Source of the DNA: Diplonema japonicum | Taxonomy: Eukaryota; Euglenozoa; Diplonemea; Diplonemida; Diplonemidae | Direction: 5' to 3' | DNA length: 64,000 nt | Assembly (NCBI GenBank): GCA_964019335.1 | Contig: OZ025722.1 | Coordinates: forward strand, 248,001-312,000 | In this document: piece by piece, positions 33,101 to 45,305 of the stretch | How positions within the stretch are numbered: the stretch's first letter is position 1 | Layout of the letters: every line of letters begins with the position of its first letter | Position numbers and translations under genes: made by a program | The notes under the pieces: generated by a model | What the model saw: only the letters and a program-made list of their open reading frames with translations | What the model was told of the DNA's origin: nothing | Databases searched by the model: none

Positions 33101-34472
33101 GACGCGCGTGCAGACGATCACGGTGGAGGACCTGTTCGCCCCCGAGTTCATCGAGACCCCCGAGGCGGACCAGTTCGTGCACTTCCTGTCGGACTACGGC
33201 CCCTCGGTGACGGGGGTGCCCCTCGTGGAGGACATCGCGACCCACCCGGACATGGCAGCCCTGAACCTCGTCTCCTACCCGATCAAGCTGGAGTACGCGG
33301 ACGTCGCCTTCGACTTCCACAGCGACGCGCAGAGCTGCAGCGAGGGGCTCGCCGCGGTGACGAGGAGGTGGACCACCCGCGACCGCTGCGAGACCACGGC
33401 GACCTGGGAGCAGGTGGTGCGGGTGGAGCACCCGCGCGCGGAGGGCGGGATGGGGGAGATGGGGAACGCCACCCAGTTCCAGGCCTTCTCCGTCGGGGAC
33501 ATTTATTTGGAGAACACGACCGTCGGGGACGTCGGCTCCGTGGAGGAGGTGACCCTGAAGAGGAGCGTCGCCGACAGGGTCGTCGCGGGGATCGCGGAGC
33601 CGCTGACGGACCACTGCGGGATGCCCGTCCAGGAGCTCGGGGACAGCGCAGCCGACAACATCACCGACTTCTCGGAGGCGCTCCTGAACCTCCCGCCCCT
33701 CCGCACGGGGGCCATGAAGATCACCTGCCCCGACCAGAACCAGTCCCTCTGCAAGGTCGACATGCTGACCCCCAACTCCACAACGAAGGTCACCATCGAC
33801 GACGACAACAACATGCTGCTCGAGGGCGACGGCGACCTGTACAACATCTTCTCGGTGAAGGGGAACGAGTGGCTCATTCCCACCCCGCACCCTGTGCACC
33901 ACACCTGGTGGGGCTGGGACCACTGGCACACCCACAAGTGGCACAAGGATGTGTGGAGGACCGACCCGAAGCCGACCATGACTGTGAGGGCATCTGGATG
34001 GGTCATCATGAACATCGAGTACGGACACCTGGACCACAGGCTGGACACCCTGAGAGACACCATTTTCGAGGGGAGGTCCCTCGGGGCCCCCTTCACCATC
34101 TACAACATGAAGCAGATCTGCGAGAGCCACAGCGACTGGCACAGGGAGAGGGAGTGCAGGTACATCCACCACTGGTGGGGCTGGCACCACTGGCACCACC
34201 ATGGTCACCACCACGGGCACAACCACCACGGGAACCACGGGCACCACACCTGGCACTGGCACTCCCACTGGAAGGGCTTCCACGACACCAACATGCTGCT
34301 GAAGAACGTGACCCTGCACGGGACCCTCGTCACCCAAGACGAGAGGGTGAGGCTCGAGATCGAGAAGTCGAGGGTCTATGGGCAGGTCATCTCCGCTGGG
34401 AGAAAATTGTACGTAGAGGACACACAGTTCCACTGCAACCTCTTCCCTGCCAACACCCCGTGCCCGCAGTAG
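27186..34472 (+). CDS. Giant secreted His/Trp-rich multidomain protein, copy 3
   Basis: 2,428 residues, identical by eye to copy 2 except for one additional VPTP unit (20). The start at 27186 is fixed by agreement with copies 1 and 2, where no long in-frame upstream extension exists. An upstream ATG at 26826 is in frame here only because the A- and T-runs lack stops. All features described for copy 2 (signal peptide, stalk, Cys-rich patches, duplicated Ig/HYR-like unit, two His/Trp clusters) are intact, so this copy should be functional. Confidence 0.9.
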   Translation: MVRSRMPLLLWSASLLVVLAGAQDTAPSTTTTSEPLTVFSLASSLSETVDAFRGTVADALVDRADALIDALGVKSAVEAMVESTDRLNDLKDQTVEALDNMMDFLEGDEVDTYTDELTNLATNLKPYIRTFSGQCNSSVASASRKALLLEASQNHLKRRIAKPLARNCDQQAFGCPLFTVTLGFDVSYTRLKKGNFHFTPSVGLGVSVGVDTAPLDNWYNHIFVGIGLGWGVGFSYEYTAAPAVPTPVPTPVPTPVPTPVPTPVPTPVPTPVPTPVPTPVPTPVPTPVPTPVPTPVPTPVPTPVPTPVPTPVPTPVPTPVPTPAPTPEPSSACTTDNDCGLDEVCTMGLCVMETTTKGGRKALSVEERREAELLAAPTDKKGFFANTKFELSLSVEWFANAGAYSGFAFTIGVDMPEIVQAVTGIEGATIVFTHPHWRCFEVVSASNWWGSVLFGGFGLTLKSWELFTKTNAQATGEMDAAIDGLQEKVKKSLPEVIASWKKQRAEAITDALGNKWSGIGFSLGMAATLEDTNDKTSLGYRKEECPFNTPEPPAVPEANDTASINNNNNNKNGGGSRELLDSASDLGDFVELIRPVLRDGEVTMPFCLGACSNPTPTTSISGTGRIGQATTCDGVEASVWLDQITMANVAYLVTSNFDRDVANALDTILSPVLSFGIQDTKLALAATTSGVKLYAIGSPKLPDVLEGDFLEVIADLTSSFRVSASAELTFSGSAVLELRVGTDPDNSESNFALVNTAGTLGMSIYIQFEHVFGGTPTQSLGVNIPLKICVERCSEVYANRYFLFLIGDLSLVVSPTAQLVRGTLTMDGWWYRALGLPFLHIGDIVLGAEWDLKSPIPTGFVIGGAVCLGKEANCKTDTAPFIEGRTYVGVSATLPEDNFFIAMVSELTIGGVIDLVSEYVPALDTVSIPGKLGESGIYPYDKDYKTKCAGQLDGYANETTLDLECFAFFSFSPIKEQRLAFRSGDVVIPAGVALQGRLNFLGWEIAIDLAVSKTRFYINAWMDPVDLDIGGFKMRIGNRLENKVAVGGAKFLVDLQVAPSPSALIDIGGAFDIPMLKAYGYLNVTLNAEIFSFSAGISLFGGALSSHVNVTWNWDLTFFKMELRDMNFLEVVKIKQVLFMYDLTQPIPYAIFQCKIQVLFINLEAKVEVNGNEIDFAVTVDLALVTTTVSGHATVASSFEDSEFDISVSVSLGDLGQAIVDGINDACKAVAKVATEAWNFVEGKVQALWTGIKDVFNNALSAIKNAVGAFLDSIEDVIADVVGALKEVPVLGKIVEAGEKLLDGDFEGAAQSFGSAIGIFSTEGHKIVDAGGKNEYGCKYVKEQWRECWCHGLCAFGKTCKTKSGSKYAEPGCMEDVALAAAEVKTKSDKMAKKRGVIDDSKEINPGLESIDAGTAVPMPSLQPSTVSVPFGSNSAAAAGAFNGGVKQYGGKGSGGGLSGSEQAVSLSNMPYDFTSQASYDASVENTQNRMVTAMKDKALEKQGGMGSDISSEAGLVARNPPVLGAATSYTFRCDQPINLDSLKPQPVYIDPACTSGAVVVMLRKTTLPTSQFPNRICGSYFLEVVWQLQDNPACGGTSDEVKQIITVEPAPPAFSFFPADAHINTQQTLDPAVLGIAEGESPCKQEFDIFSVDSDPKPVENQCGKWTIERTWTIVPYFSDAVCTGTFADSSSRIQTIYITDETAPVFTYTPGAEIEVPFFENFGSANPIPLTEEQTHADFAGMNLVSEPTTTTSVDGPLVRQSVNLEDEPTCRDRGLAQQTRTWTTTDKCGNSRTFQQTVKVQHPPTALTTTQQWTPADQLFVHWVGINQLPEVCHAGKEVVGGPKGFKPLDDSATATHDCVDAPWTEDGCRRLAPETPTYTEQVYSEPPRFVSFPSDITINTTHSLHPDSGLGRPSGAAYCGTPLSIPFRDAEPVLISCGVWEIKRTWKVQPHYKDCGEDFDAYPDSLTTTRVQTITVEDLFAPEFIETPEADQFVHFLSDYGPSVTGVPLVEDIATHPDMAALNLVSYPIKLEYADVAFDFHSDAQSCSEGLAAVTRRWTTRDRCETTATWEQVVRVEHPRAEGGMGEMGNATQFQAFSVGDIYLENTTVGDVGSVEEVTLKRSVADRVVAGIAEPLTDHCGMPVQELGDSAADNITDFSEALLNLPPLRTGAMKITCPDQNQSLCKVDMLTPNSTTKVTIDDDNNMLLEGDGDLYNIFSVKGNEWLIPTPHPVHHTWWGWDHWHTHKWHKDVWRTDPKPTMTVRASGWVIMNIEYGHLDHRLDTLRDTIFEGRSLGAPFTIYNMKQICESHSDWHRERECRYIHHWWGWHHWHHHGHHHGHNHHGNHGHHTWHWHSHWKGFHDTNMLLKNVTLHGTLVTQDERVRLEIEKSRVYGQVISAGRKLYVEDTQFHCNLFPANTPCPQ
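27915..28154 (+). repeat. 12-bp VPTP minisatellite, 20 units (copy 3)
   Basis: One more GTTCCTACACCT unit than copies 1 and 2, inserted among the identical GTTCCTACACCT units in the middle of the tract. This fits slippage or unequal exchange. Confidence 0.95.
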
Positions 34473-35434
34473 AAGTGAAGAAAAAAAAACATACTTATTA
34501 CCACCTACTACTACTTCTTCTTCTTCTTCTTCCCCCCCTCTTCGCTTTTTATCTTATACCCCTTTTAAACACACAAGGTTTAGTTTCGTTTTATGAAAAA
34601 AAGAAAGAAAAAGAAAAAAAAGAAAAAAAAGAAGAAGAAGAAGAAGAAAATACAATAATGAAGGAAGCCCCTCGTCCTGAGACGGTTCGGAATCATGTTT
34701 GTATTCCCCTTCCCTCCCCTCCCCTTTTTTATCCTCCCTCAACTCCTTCTATAACCTAAAAGAAGGTTTTTTACCGATTCCATTTTTTTTTTTTTGCTCC
34801 CATTTTTGTTGAAATGAGGAAAAAAAAAAAAAAAAAGAAATGTTGACGCTAATATCCCCCCCCTCCCCCTCTTTTTTCTTTTGCATTTATTGCGGCTTCG
34901 TAATAGTGGGCCGGTTATCAGAAGTATCGCGAGGTGGTGAGAACTGTAGAGGAAGGAGAAGGGGCAAAAAAAAAAAAAAAAAAAAAAAACCCATTCTCCA
35001 TCCACCCACCCAACCTTTCTCAATCTCGCGTTCTGTTACTCCAGACTCCAAAGCTGCTCCTTGCTAGTTTGGTTTTTTCTCTCTTTTTTTTTTTCTTCTT
35101 TTCTTTTTTTCTCTCGTAGTGGCCGATTTAAGTTGAACATGTAAGGCTTTTACCTTTGTGAATTAAGCTATATAACCGATTTATCTCTTTTTTCTTGAGG
35201 ACCACATTTTCTTTTTCTTTTTCTTCTTCTTCCCTTCTTAACATTTTCCTCAACTTGTAGACCATTCCCTTTTTCATTTTCCCGGCTGACCACATTTTCA
35301 GTGTGTTCCAAAGGAATTTAAAAAAAAAAAAAGAAGAAGAAAAGAAAACGAGAGAAAAAAACCTCATTCTTTTTATGTTTTCTCTCCTCTCTTTTTCACA
35401 TAAGGTGTTGATGCTCTTGCTGGCTATGATGATA

Positions 35435-35455
35435 CTTCTTTTAACTTTAAAGAAG
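35435..35455 (+). other. Conserved hairpin block upstream of copy 4
   Basis: Same sequence and position as the block at 26665-26685. Confidence 0.4.
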
Positions 35456-35855
35456 ATCAAGCCCAAGAAACACGTACCTTTATTTGCCTCTTTATCATCC
35501 CGGACAGTGAGCTCCCCTCCCCCCCCCCCCCCCCCCCTGCGCACTGAAATGTTATCGAAATCCTTTCAGTAGAGATAAGGGGGACGTTTCAAAACATGGA
35601 ACCTCCTTCATCTCGTTTCCTTTTTTTTTCTTCTTCTTTCTTTCTGGTTTTTTCCATCCCACAAGCATCGCCAAAATATCGAGGTGTTGCCGGCTCTTTT
35701 CTTTCCTCCTCCTTCTTCGCCTTCTTTCTTCTTTTTTTTAAGAAGAAGAAGCTTCCTTTCAGTAGACATTCCTTTATATTATATTTCCCCCCCTCCCTCC
35801 TTGTTTTTTTTTTTTTTTTTTTTTTTACCAAAATAATAATGACATCACTACAACA

Positions 35856-35856
35856 G
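35856..35856 (+). promoter_or_regulatory. Candidate leader acceptor of giant gene copy 4
   Basis: Same T-run and CTACAACAG as before copy 3, with the AG 100 bases before the ATG. Confidence 0.5.
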
Positions 35857-35921
35857 GTTGACAAACAAACAAAAAGAAAAAGAAAAAGAAAAAGACTAAA
35901 AAGGGGAAGCACCCCATCTCC

Positions 35922-35953
<32 letters not shown>

Positions 35954-35955
35954 CA

Positions 35956-38900
35956 ATGGTCAGAAGCCGCATGCCGCTTCTGTTATGGAGCGCGTCACTG
36001 CTTGTGGTGCTCGCGGGGGCGCAGGACACGGCACCGTCTACGACAACGACCTCTGAGCCGCTGACGGTGTTCTCTCTGGCGTCGTCTCTGTCGGAGACGG
36101 TGGACGCCTTCAGGGGGACGGTGGCGGACGCGCTGGTGGACCGGGCGGACGCCCTGATCGACGCGCTCGGGGTGAAGAGCGCTGTGGAGGCGATGGTGGA
36201 GAGCACGGATCGACTGAACGACCTGAAGGACCAGACGGTGGAGGCCCTGGACAACATGATGGACTTCCTGGAAGGGGACGAGGTGGACACCTACACGGAC
36301 GAGCTGACGAACCTCGCGACGAACCTGAAGCCCTACATCCGAACCTTCTCTGGACAGTGCAACTCGTCGGTGGCCTCGGCAAGCAGGAAGGCCCTGCTCC
36401 TGGAGGCGTCGCAGAACCACCTGAAGAGGCGTATCGCGAAGCCGCTGGCGAGGAACTGCGACCAGCAGGCCTTCGGGTGCCCGCTCTTCACGGTGACCCT
36501 TGGCTTCGACGTCTCTTACACGCGCTTGAAGAAGGGGAACTTCCACTTCACCCCCTCTGTGGGGCTCGGGGTGAGCGTCGGGGTGGACACGGCCCCTCTG
36601 GACAACTGGTACAACCACATCTTTGTCGGGATCGGTCTTGGTTGGGGTGTTGGTTTCAGCTATGAGTACACGGCTGCTCCTGCTGTTCCTACCCCTGTCC
36701 CCACACCTGTTCCTACCCCTGTCCCTACACCGGTTCCTACACCTGTTCCTACACCTGTCCCTACACCTGTTCCTACACCTGTTCCTACACCTGTTCCTAC
36801 ACCTGTTCCTACACCTGTTCCTACACCGGTTCCTACACCGGTTCCTACACCTGTCCCCACACCTGTTCCGACCCCTGTCCCCACCCCTGTCCCTACACCT
36901 GTTCCGACTCCGGTTCCGACCCCTGTCCCCACCCCTGTCCCCACGCCGGCCCCTACCCCGGAGCCCTCGAGCGCGTGCACGACGGACAACGACTGTGGGC
37001 TGGACGAGGTCTGCACGATGGGGCTGTGCGTGATGGAGACGACGACGAAAGGGGGGAGGAAGGCGCTGTCCGTGGAGGAGAGGCGGGAGGCGGAGCTGCT
37101 CGCAGCGCCGACGGACAAGAAGGGTTTCTTCGCGAACACGAAGTTCGAGCTGTCTTTGTCGGTGGAGTGGTTCGCGAACGCGGGGGCGTACAGCGGCTTC
37201 GCCTTCACGATCGGGGTGGACATGCCGGAGATCGTGCAGGCGGTGACGGGGATCGAGGGGGCGACGATCGTCTTCACGCACCCGCACTGGAGGTGCTTCG
37301 AGGTGGTGTCGGCGAGCAACTGGTGGGGGAGCGTGCTTTTCGGAGGGTTCGGGCTGACCCTGAAGTCGTGGGAGCTGTTCACGAAGACGAACGCGCAGGC
37401 GACGGGAGAGATGGACGCGGCGATCGACGGGCTGCAGGAGAAGGTGAAGAAGTCGCTTCCGGAGGTGATCGCGAGTTGGAAGAAGCAGCGGGCGGAGGCG
37501 ATCACCGACGCGCTCGGGAACAAGTGGTCCGGGATCGGGTTCAGCCTCGGGATGGCGGCGACCTTGGAGGACACGAACGACAAGACGAGTTTGGGGTACC
37601 GAAAGGAGGAGTGCCCGTTCAACACCCCGGAGCCCCCTGCGGTTCCCGAGGCGAACGACACGGCTTCTATCAACAACAACAACAACAACAAGAACGGCGG
37701 CGGCTCAAGGGAACTCTTGGACTCAGCATCAGACCTCGGAGACTTCGTGGAACTGATAAGACCAGTCCTCAGAGACGGAGAGGTGACGATGCCCTTCTGC
37801 CTCGGAGCCTGCAGCAACCCGACCCCGACCACCTCGATCTCGGGGACCGGACGGATCGGGCAGGCAACGACCTGCGACGGGGTGGAGGCGAGCGTGTGGT
37901 TGGACCAAATAACGATGGCGAACGTGGCCTACCTGGTGACGAGCAACTTCGACAGGGACGTGGCGAACGCCCTGGACACGATCCTGTCGCCCGTGCTGTC
38001 CTTCGGGATCCAGGACACGAAGCTCGCCCTCGCGGCGACGACCTCCGGGGTGAAGCTGTACGCGATCGGGTCGCCGAAGCTTCCGGACGTGCTGGAGGGG
38101 GACTTCTTGGAGGTGATCGCGGACCTCACGTCGAGCTTCCGGGTGTCGGCGAGCGCGGAGCTGACGTTCTCCGGGTCGGCGGTGCTGGAGCTGCGGGTGG
38201 GGACGGACCCGGACAACTCGGAGAGCAACTTCGCCCTCGTGAACACGGCGGGGACCCTCGGGATGAGCATCTACATCCAGTTCGAGCACGTGTTCGGGGG
38301 GACGCCGACGCAGAGCCTCGGGGTGAACATCCCGCTGAAGATCTGCGTGGAGCGGTGCTCTGAGGTCTACGCGAACCGCTACTTCCTGTTCCTCATCGGG
38401 GACCTGTCGCTGGTGGTGAGCCCGACGGCGCAGCTGGTGCGCGGGACCCTCACCATGGACGGGTGGTGGTACCGCGCCTTGGGGCTCCCCTTCCTCCACA
38501 TCGGGGACATCGTCCTCGGGGCGGAGTGGGACCTGAAGTCCCCGATCCCGACAGGGTTCGTTATCGGGGGCGCGGTCTGCCTCGGGAAGGAGGCGAACTG
38601 CAAGACGGACACGGCGCCCTTCATCGAGGGCCGCACCTACGTCGGGGTGAGCGCGACCCTCCCGGAGGACAACTTCTTCATCGCGATGGTGTCGGAGCTC
38701 ACCATCGGCGGGGTCATCGACCTCGTGTCGGAGTACGTCCCCGCCCTGGACACGGTGTCGATCCCGGGGAAGCTCGGGGAGTCCGGGATCTACCCCTACG
38801 ACAAGGACTACAAGACGAAGTGCGCGGGGCAGCTGGACGGCTACGCGAACGAGACCACGCTGGATTTGGAGTGCTTCGCCTTCTTCTCCTTCAGCCCTAT

Positions 38901-41900
38901 CAAGGAGCAGAGGCTGGCCTTCCGGAGCGGGGACGTGGTGATCCCCGCCGGGGTCGCCCTGCAGGGGCGCCTGAACTTCCTCGGCTGGGAGATCGCGATC
39001 GACCTCGCGGTGAGCAAGACCCGCTTCTACATCAACGCCTGGATGGACCCGGTGGACCTGGACATCGGAGGGTTCAAGATGCGGATCGGGAACCGCTTGG
39101 AGAACAAGGTGGCGGTGGGCGGGGCGAAGTTCCTGGTGGACCTGCAGGTGGCGCCGTCCCCGAGCGCCCTGATCGACATCGGGGGAGCCTTCGACATCCC
39201 GATGCTGAAGGCGTACGGCTACCTGAACGTGACCCTGAACGCGGAGATCTTCTCCTTCTCGGCGGGGATCAGCCTCTTCGGCGGGGCGCTGTCCTCGCAC
39301 GTGAACGTGACCTGGAACTGGGACCTCACCTTCTTCAAGATGGAGCTGCGGGACATGAACTTCCTGGAGGTGGTGAAGATCAAGCAGGTCCTCTTCATGT
39401 ACGACTTGACACAACCGATCCCGTACGCCATCTTCCAGTGCAAGATCCAGGTCCTGTTCATAAACCTCGAGGCGAAGGTGGAGGTGAACGGGAACGAGAT
39501 CGACTTCGCGGTGACGGTGGACCTGGCGCTCGTGACGACGACGGTGAGCGGGCACGCGACGGTCGCCTCGAGCTTCGAGGACTCGGAGTTCGACATCTCT
39601 GTGTCGGTGTCTCTGGGGGACCTGGGGCAGGCGATCGTGGACGGGATCAACGACGCGTGCAAGGCGGTGGCGAAGGTGGCGACGGAGGCCTGGAACTTCG
39701 TGGAGGGGAAGGTGCAGGCTTTGTGGACCGGGATCAAGGACGTCTTCAACAACGCTTTGAGCGCGATCAAGAACGCGGTCGGGGCCTTCCTGGACAGCAT
39801 CGAGGACGTGATCGCGGACGTGGTGGGGGCGCTGAAGGAGGTCCCGGTGCTCGGGAAGATCGTGGAGGCCGGTGAGAAGCTCCTGGACGGGGACTTCGAG
39901 GGGGCGGCGCAGTCCTTCGGGAGCGCGATCGGGATCTTCAGCACGGAGGGGCACAAGATCGTGGACGCGGGGGGCAAGAACGAGTACGGGTGCAAGTACG
40001 TGAAGGAGCAGTGGAGGGAGTGCTGGTGCCACGGGCTGTGCGCCTTCGGGAAGACCTGCAAGACGAAGTCCGGGTCGAAGTACGCGGAGCCGGGGTGCAT
40101 GGAGGACGTGGCGCTCGCGGCGGCGGAGGTGAAGACGAAGTCCGACAAGATGGCGAAGAAGAGGGGGGTGATCGACGACTCGAAGGAGATCAACCCGGGG
40201 TTGGAGAGCATCGACGCCGGGACGGCGGTCCCGATGCCGTCGCTGCAGCCGTCGACGGTGTCGGTGCCGTTCGGGTCGAACTCGGCGGCGGCGGCGGGGG
40301 CCTTCAACGGCGGGGTGAAGCAGTACGGCGGGAAGGGCTCTGGCGGCGGGCTGTCCGGGTCGGAGCAGGCGGTGTCCCTCAGCAACATGCCGTACGACTT
40401 CACGTCGCAGGCGAGCTACGACGCGAGCGTGGAGAACACGCAGAACAGGATGGTGACGGCGATGAAGGACAAGGCGCTGGAGAAGCAAGGGGGGATGGGG
40501 AGCGACATCAGCAGCGAGGCGGGGCTGGTGGCGCGGAACCCCCCGGTCCTCGGGGCCGCGACCTCGTACACCTTCCGCTGCGACCAACCGATCAACCTGG
40601 ACAGCCTGAAGCCGCAGCCCGTGTACATCGACCCCGCGTGCACCTCGGGGGCCGTGGTGGTGATGCTGAGGAAGACCACGCTCCCGACCTCGCAGTTCCC
40701 GAACAGGATCTGCGGCTCCTACTTCCTGGAGGTGGTGTGGCAGCTGCAGGACAACCCGGCCTGCGGGGGGACCTCGGACGAGGTGAAGCAGATCATCACG
40801 GTGGAGCCGGCCCCGCCCGCCTTCTCCTTCTTCCCGGCGGACGCGCACATCAACACGCAGCAGACCCTGGACCCGGCGGTGCTGGGGATCGCGGAGGGGG
40901 AGTCCCCCTGCAAGCAGGAGTTCGACATCTTCTCCGTGGACAGCGACCCGAAGCCGGTGGAAAACCAGTGCGGGAAGTGGACGATCGAGAGGACGTGGAC
41001 GATCGTCCCCTACTTCTCCGACGCGGTGTGCACGGGGACCTTCGCGGACAGCAGCAGCAGGATCCAGACCATTTATATCACGGACGAGACGGCCCCTGTC
41101 TTCACCTACACCCCCGGGGCGGAAATAGAGGTTCCCTTCTTCGAGAACTTCGGGTCGGCGAACCCGATCCCGCTGACGGAGGAGCAGACGCACGCCGACT
41201 TCGCGGGGATGAACCTGGTGTCGGAGCCGACGACGACGACCTCGGTGGACGGCCCGCTCGTGAGGCAGTCGGTGAACCTGGAGGACGAGCCGACCTGCAG
41301 GGACCGCGGGCTCGCGCAGCAGACGAGGACCTGGACCACGACCGACAAGTGCGGGAACAGCAGGACCTTCCAGCAGACGGTGAAGGTGCAGCACCCTCCG
41401 ACCGCGCTGACGACGACGCAGCAGTGGACCCCGGCGGACCAGCTCTTCGTCCACTGGGTCGGGATAAACCAGCTCCCCGAGGTGTGCCACGCCGGGAAGG
41501 AGGTGGTCGGGGGCCCGAAGGGGTTCAAGCCGCTGGACGACTCGGCGACGGCGACGCACGACTGCGTGGACGCTCCCTGGACGGAGGACGGGTGCAGGAG
41601 GCTGGCCCCCGAGACCCCGACCTACACGGAGCAGGTCTACTCGGAGCCGCCGCGCTTCGTGAGCTTCCCCTCGGACATCACGATCAACACGACGCACTCG
41701 CTCCACCCGGACAGCGGGCTGGGGAGGCCGAGCGGGGCAGCCTACTGCGGGACCCCCCTCAGCATCCCCTTCCGCGACGCGGAGCCCGTCCTCATCTCCT
41801 GCGGGGTGTGGGAGATCAAGCGAACCTGGAAGGTGCAGCCGCACTACAAGGACTGCGGGGAGGACTTCGACGCCTACCCGGACTCCCTGACGACGACGCG

Positions 41901-43266
41901 CGTGCAGACGATCACGGTGGAGGACCTGTTCGCCCCCGAGTTCATCGAGACCCCCGAGGCGGACCAGTTCGTGCACTTCCTGTCGGACTACGGCCCCTCG
42001 GTGACGGGGGTGCCCCTCGTGGAGGACATCGCGACCCACCCGGACATGGCAGCCCTGAACCTCGTCTCCTACCCGATCAAGCTGGAGTACGCGGACGTCG
42101 CCTTCGACTTCCACAGCGACGCGCAGAGCTGCAGCGAGGGGCTCGCCGCGGTGACGAGGAGGTGGACCACCCGCGACCGCTGCGAGACCACGGCGACCTG
42201 GGAGCAGGTGGTGCGGGTGGAGCACCCGCGCGCGGAGGGCGGGATGGGGGAGATGGGGAACGCCACCCAGTTCCAGGCCTTCTCCGTCGGGGACATTTAT
42301 TTGGAGAACACGACCGTCGGGGACGTCGGCTCCGTGGAGGAGGTGACCCTGAAGAGGAGCGTCGCCGACAGGGTCGTCGCGGGGATCGCGGAGCCGCTGA
42401 CGGACCACTGCGGGATGCCCGTCCAGGAGCTCGGGGACAGCGCAGCCGACAACATCACCGACTTCTCGGAGGCGCTCCTGAACCTCCCGCCCCTCCGCAC
42501 GGGGGCCATGAAGATCACCTGCCCCGACCAGAACCAGTCCCTCTGCAAGGTCGACATGCTGACCCCCAACTCCACAACGAAGGTCACCATCGACGACGAC
42601 AACAACATGCTGCTCGAGGGCGACGGCGACCTGTACAACATCTTCTCGGTGAAGGGGAACGAGTGGCTCATTCCCACCCCGCACCCTGTGCACCACACCT
42701 GGTGGGGCTGGGACCACTGGCACACCCACAAGTGGCACAAGGATGTGTGGAGGACCGACCCGAAGCCGACCATGACTGTGAGGGCATCTGGATGGGTCAT
42801 CATGAACATCGAGTACGGACACCTGGACCACAGGCTGGACACCCTGAGAGACACCATTTTCGAGGGGAGGTCCCTCGGGGCCCCCTTCACCATCTACAAC
42901 ATGAAGCAGATCTGCGAGAGCCACAGCGACTGGCACAGGGAGAGGGAGTGCAGGTACATCCACCACTGGTGGGGCTGGCACCACTGGCACCACCATGGTC
43001 ACCACCACGGGCACAACCACCACGGGAACCACGGGCACCACACCTGGCACTGGCACTCCCACTGGAAGGGCTTCCACGACACCAACATGCTGCTGAAGAA
43101 CGTGACCCTGCACGGGACCCTCGTCACCCAAGACGAGAGGGTGAGGCTCGAGATCGAGAAGTCGAGGGTCTATGGGCAGGTCATCTCCGCTGGGAGAAAA
43201 TTGTACGTAGAGGACACACAGTTCCACTGCAACCTCTTCCCTACCAACACCCCGTGCCCGCAGTAG
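35956..43266 (+). CDS. Giant secreted His/Trp-rich multidomain protein, copy 4
   Basis: 2,436 residues. It differs from copy 3 in two more VPTP units (22 in total) and in one residue near the C-terminus (FPTNTPCPQ instead of FPANTPCPQ). It is the last copy; the sequence after its stop (TAG, then AAATAATGG) departs at once from the spacer that follows copies 2 and 3. The reading frame is intact throughout, so it is expected to encode a functional product. Confidence 0.9.
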   Translation: MVRSRMPLLLWSASLLVVLAGAQDTAPSTTTTSEPLTVFSLASSLSETVDAFRGTVADALVDRADALIDALGVKSAVEAMVESTDRLNDLKDQTVEALDNMMDFLEGDEVDTYTDELTNLATNLKPYIRTFSGQCNSSVASASRKALLLEASQNHLKRRIAKPLARNCDQQAFGCPLFTVTLGFDVSYTRLKKGNFHFTPSVGLGVSVGVDTAPLDNWYNHIFVGIGLGWGVGFSYEYTAAPAVPTPVPTPVPTPVPTPVPTPVPTPVPTPVPTPVPTPVPTPVPTPVPTPVPTPVPTPVPTPVPTPVPTPVPTPVPTPVPTPVPTPVPTPAPTPEPSSACTTDNDCGLDEVCTMGLCVMETTTKGGRKALSVEERREAELLAAPTDKKGFFANTKFELSLSVEWFANAGAYSGFAFTIGVDMPEIVQAVTGIEGATIVFTHPHWRCFEVVSASNWWGSVLFGGFGLTLKSWELFTKTNAQATGEMDAAIDGLQEKVKKSLPEVIASWKKQRAEAITDALGNKWSGIGFSLGMAATLEDTNDKTSLGYRKEECPFNTPEPPAVPEANDTASINNNNNNKNGGGSRELLDSASDLGDFVELIRPVLRDGEVTMPFCLGACSNPTPTTSISGTGRIGQATTCDGVEASVWLDQITMANVAYLVTSNFDRDVANALDTILSPVLSFGIQDTKLALAATTSGVKLYAIGSPKLPDVLEGDFLEVIADLTSSFRVSASAELTFSGSAVLELRVGTDPDNSESNFALVNTAGTLGMSIYIQFEHVFGGTPTQSLGVNIPLKICVERCSEVYANRYFLFLIGDLSLVVSPTAQLVRGTLTMDGWWYRALGLPFLHIGDIVLGAEWDLKSPIPTGFVIGGAVCLGKEANCKTDTAPFIEGRTYVGVSATLPEDNFFIAMVSELTIGGVIDLVSEYVPALDTVSIPGKLGESGIYPYDKDYKTKCAGQLDGYANETTLDLECFAFFSFSPIKEQRLAFRSGDVVIPAGVALQGRLNFLGWEIAIDLAVSKTRFYINAWMDPVDLDIGGFKMRIGNRLENKVAVGGAKFLVDLQVAPSPSALIDIGGAFDIPMLKAYGYLNVTLNAEIFSFSAGISLFGGALSSHVNVTWNWDLTFFKMELRDMNFLEVVKIKQVLFMYDLTQPIPYAIFQCKIQVLFINLEAKVEVNGNEIDFAVTVDLALVTTTVSGHATVASSFEDSEFDISVSVSLGDLGQAIVDGINDACKAVAKVATEAWNFVEGKVQALWTGIKDVFNNALSAIKNAVGAFLDSIEDVIADVVGALKEVPVLGKIVEAGEKLLDGDFEGAAQSFGSAIGIFSTEGHKIVDAGGKNEYGCKYVKEQWRECWCHGLCAFGKTCKTKSGSKYAEPGCMEDVALAAAEVKTKSDKMAKKRGVIDDSKEINPGLESIDAGTAVPMPSLQPSTVSVPFGSNSAAAAGAFNGGVKQYGGKGSGGGLSGSEQAVSLSNMPYDFTSQASYDASVENTQNRMVTAMKDKALEKQGGMGSDISSEAGLVARNPPVLGAATSYTFRCDQPINLDSLKPQPVYIDPACTSGAVVVMLRKTTLPTSQFPNRICGSYFLEVVWQLQDNPACGGTSDEVKQIITVEPAPPAFSFFPADAHINTQQTLDPAVLGIAEGESPCKQEFDIFSVDSDPKPVENQCGKWTIERTWTIVPYFSDAVCTGTFADSSSRIQTIYITDETAPVFTYTPGAEIEVPFFENFGSANPIPLTEEQTHADFAGMNLVSEPTTTTSVDGPLVRQSVNLEDEPTCRDRGLAQQTRTWTTTDKCGNSRTFQQTVKVQHPPTALTTTQQWTPADQLFVHWVGINQLPEVCHAGKEVVGGPKGFKPLDDSATATHDCVDAPWTEDGCRRLAPETPTYTEQVYSEPPRFVSFPSDITINTTHSLHPDSGLGRPSGAAYCGTPLSIPFRDAEPVLISCGVWEIKRTWKVQPHYKDCGEDFDAYPDSLTTTRVQTITVEDLFAPEFIETPEADQFVHFLSDYGPSVTGVPLVEDIATHPDMAALNLVSYPIKLEYADVAFDFHSDAQSCSEGLAAVTRRWTTRDRCETTATWEQVVRVEHPRAEGGMGEMGNATQFQAFSVGDIYLENTTVGDVGSVEEVTLKRSVADRVVAGIAEPLTDHCGMPVQELGDSAADNITDFSEALLNLPPLRTGAMKITCPDQNQSLCKVDMLTPNSTTKVTIDDDNNMLLEGDGDLYNIFSVKGNEWLIPTPHPVHHTWWGWDHWHTHKWHKDVWRTDPKPTMTVRASGWVIMNIEYGHLDHRLDTLRDTIFEGRSLGAPFTIYNMKQICESHSDWHRERECRYIHHWWGWHHWHHHGHHHGHNHHGNHGHHTWHWHSHWKGFHDTNMLLKNVTLHGTLVTQDERVRLEIEKSRVYGQVISAGRKLYVEDTQFHCNLFPTNTPCPQ
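36685..36948 (+). repeat. 12-bp VPTP minisatellite, 22 units (copy 4)
   Basis: The longest stalk of the array. The additional units are again the most common variant, GTTCCTACACCT, which now forms a run of five in the centre. Confidence 0.95.
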
Positions 43267-43642
43267 AAATAATGGTTTTGGAGCTTAATTGATGGGGAAA
43301 AGAAGCTACTTCTTCCCCACCCATTTAAACACAAGGTTTAGTTTCATTTTATGAAAAGAAGTAATGCAATAATGAAGGAAGCCTCTTCCCGAGGTGGAGT
43401 CATGTTTGTATTCCCCTTCCCTCCACTTCTTTTTCCGCCCCCTTCCTACCTTCTATAACCTAAAAGAAGGTATTTTACCGATTCCCTTCCATTTTTTACG
43501 CTCATTTTTGTATGAAAATGAAAATAAGAAATGTTGACAAAAATCAATCGATAATATTCTCCTTTCCCCCCATCACCTCTTTTTTTTTTTCTTTTCTTTT
43601 TCTTTTTTTATTTCTTTTTCGAAATTTTAATCGTTTTTCATT

Positions 43643-43678
<36 letters not shown>

Positions 43679-43870
43679 ATTTATTGCGGCTTCATAGTTG
43701 TGGGCCGGGTACCAGAGATTATTGAGGTGATGAGAAGTGGTGGGGTGGATGGTACAAAGGAGGTATTGCCTTGTCTTTTCTGATGAGGCATAAACTAAGG
43801 CAGTTTAGATGATGCTGAAGCAAAAAAAAAATAATTATTTTTGAAAATCCTGCTTTGGGCCCTCCTGAAG

Positions 43871-43902
<32 letters not shown>

Positions 43903-44272
43903 TTCCATCCCACTCTCTCAATCTCGCTTCTGTTACTCCAGGCTCCAAGCTGCTCCTTGTTGCAGTTTTTTTTTTTTTTTTTTAATTTTTTTTTTTTATT
44001 ATTTTCATTGTGAATCACCCTTTGCTTCACTTTCCTCAGTTACTATTTGGCGACTTCAGCCAGCTGTAAGTGACTTGAAATACCATGTTAGTTTATTGGC
44101 AAAAGGGGTGCTTTTTTTTTTTATTATTATTATTAGAAAAAGAAAAAAAGAATTGCTGCAAAAACAAAAAAAAGGGGGGGGGGGTGAGGATGGCAAAAAG
44201 AGAAAAAGAATCACTAGATATGCATTATCTCTTGAAATTTTTGTTCACCTCTCTCTCTCCCATTTCCGGAAG

Positions 44273-44316
<44 letters not shown>

Positions 44317-44971
44317 AGCGCAATTTCGTGCCTTACAGAATTCTTTTTTTTCTCCTCTCTCTTCCCAGTACTTTTTTTTCTCTTTTTTTCTTCTTGGCCA
44401 ATTTATGTTGATTAAGTAAGCAACAATCAATGCCAATTTTACTTCCCTCTCCCCTCTCTTAACATTTTCCTCAACTTGTAGACCGTCCTTTTTTTTTTAA
44501 GGCATTTACCTCAAATATGATGCCAAGCATTTCAAATGCTTGGCGCCTATGCACGGTACTTTAATATAATAAAGAAAAAAAAAATAGTTTTTCTTTTTTT
44601 TTTTCTTTTATATTTTTGCTTTTCAAGGACTTCTCCCCCCCCCCCCCCCCCCCCCGCGATCCCACCCTTCCCCCTTTTTTTTTCCACGAACACATAGGTG
44701 CTCTTGATGTCATGAAGATCTCTTTTAACTTTAAAAGAGATCAATTATAAGAGACATGTATTCTTTTTATTGCCGCTCCCCCTTTATGATCTCGGCAACT
44801 TATTAACAGTGGACACCCCTTCCCTCCGCCCTCTGCACACTGAATTTTTTCTATGGAATCCTTCTTCTTCTTTGCTTTCGGTCACAACATCTCAAAAAAA
44901 AAAAAAAAAAAAAAAAGAATCGTAAGCTTATACTCTTTTTTTCTTTCCTCTTGTTCTCCTCCTTTTTTCTG

Positions 44972-45002
<31 letters not shown>

Positions 45003-45305
45003 TTTTTTTTACACCCATGATCTTTTATTTTTTTTGTGCAAACACCCCTTGTTTCACAAATTTAAAAAAAAAGAAAAACAAAAAACAAAAACAAACAAAA
45101 AAAAAGAAGAAGTAAGGATGAAGGATGAAGCTTTCAGTAGACAATTCCTCTTTCCACATCCCCCCCCCCCCCCCCCCCGCCCGCCCTCTTTTTTTATTTT
45201 TTTTTTTATTTACTCCCTCTCTTTTTTATTTTTAAAAACTTTTTACGCCCCTCTAAAATTCTCAACAGAAAAAAAGAAGAGGAAAAAAAAAAAAAAAAAA
45301 AACGG
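43267..45305. other. Diverged relative of the inter-copy spacer, downstream of the array
   Basis: No gene. Blocks shared with 25703-27185 occur in the same order: ACACAAGGTTTAGTTTC-TTTTATG, AATAATGAAGGAAGCC, CATGTTTGTATTCCCCTTCC, CCTAAAAGAAGGT-TTTTACCGATTCC, GAAATGTTGAC, TTTATTGCGGCTTC, ACATTTTCCTCAACTTGTAGACC, the hairpin at 44717-44742 and TTTCAGTAGACA. Between them homopolymers and insertions differ widely. The array once extended further, or this is the ancestral 3' flank. Confidence 0.75.
44717..44742 (+). other. Perfect 12-bp palindromic hairpin in the 3' flank
   Basis: GATCTCTTTTAA-CT-TTAAAAGAGATC: arms of 12 with a 2-base centre. It is the orthologous position of the weaker hairpins upstream of copies 2-4, with changes in both arms. 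Confidence 0.45.

Larger units (their letters stand above)
34473..35955. other. Spacer between copies 3 and 4 (1,483 bp), repeat-unit part
   Basis: Reads the same as the spacer at 25703-27185, including all homopolymer lengths I compared. Equal homopolymer lengths argue for a very recent duplication, or for assembly of the same reads twice. Confidence 0.8.
18428..43266 (+). repeat. Tandem array of three ~8.76-kb units (gene plus spacer)
   Basis: Starts of copies 2, 3 and 4 lie at 18428, 27186 and 35956, giving periods of 8,758 and 8,770 bp. The 12-bp difference equals one VPTP unit. Proteins of the three copies read identically except for VPTP number and one Ala to Thr change near the end of copy 4. 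The two 1,483-bp spacers (25703-27185 and 34473-35955) appear base-for-base identical by eye. This is the signature of very recent unequal crossing-over or ongoing homogenisation. Confidence 0.95.
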
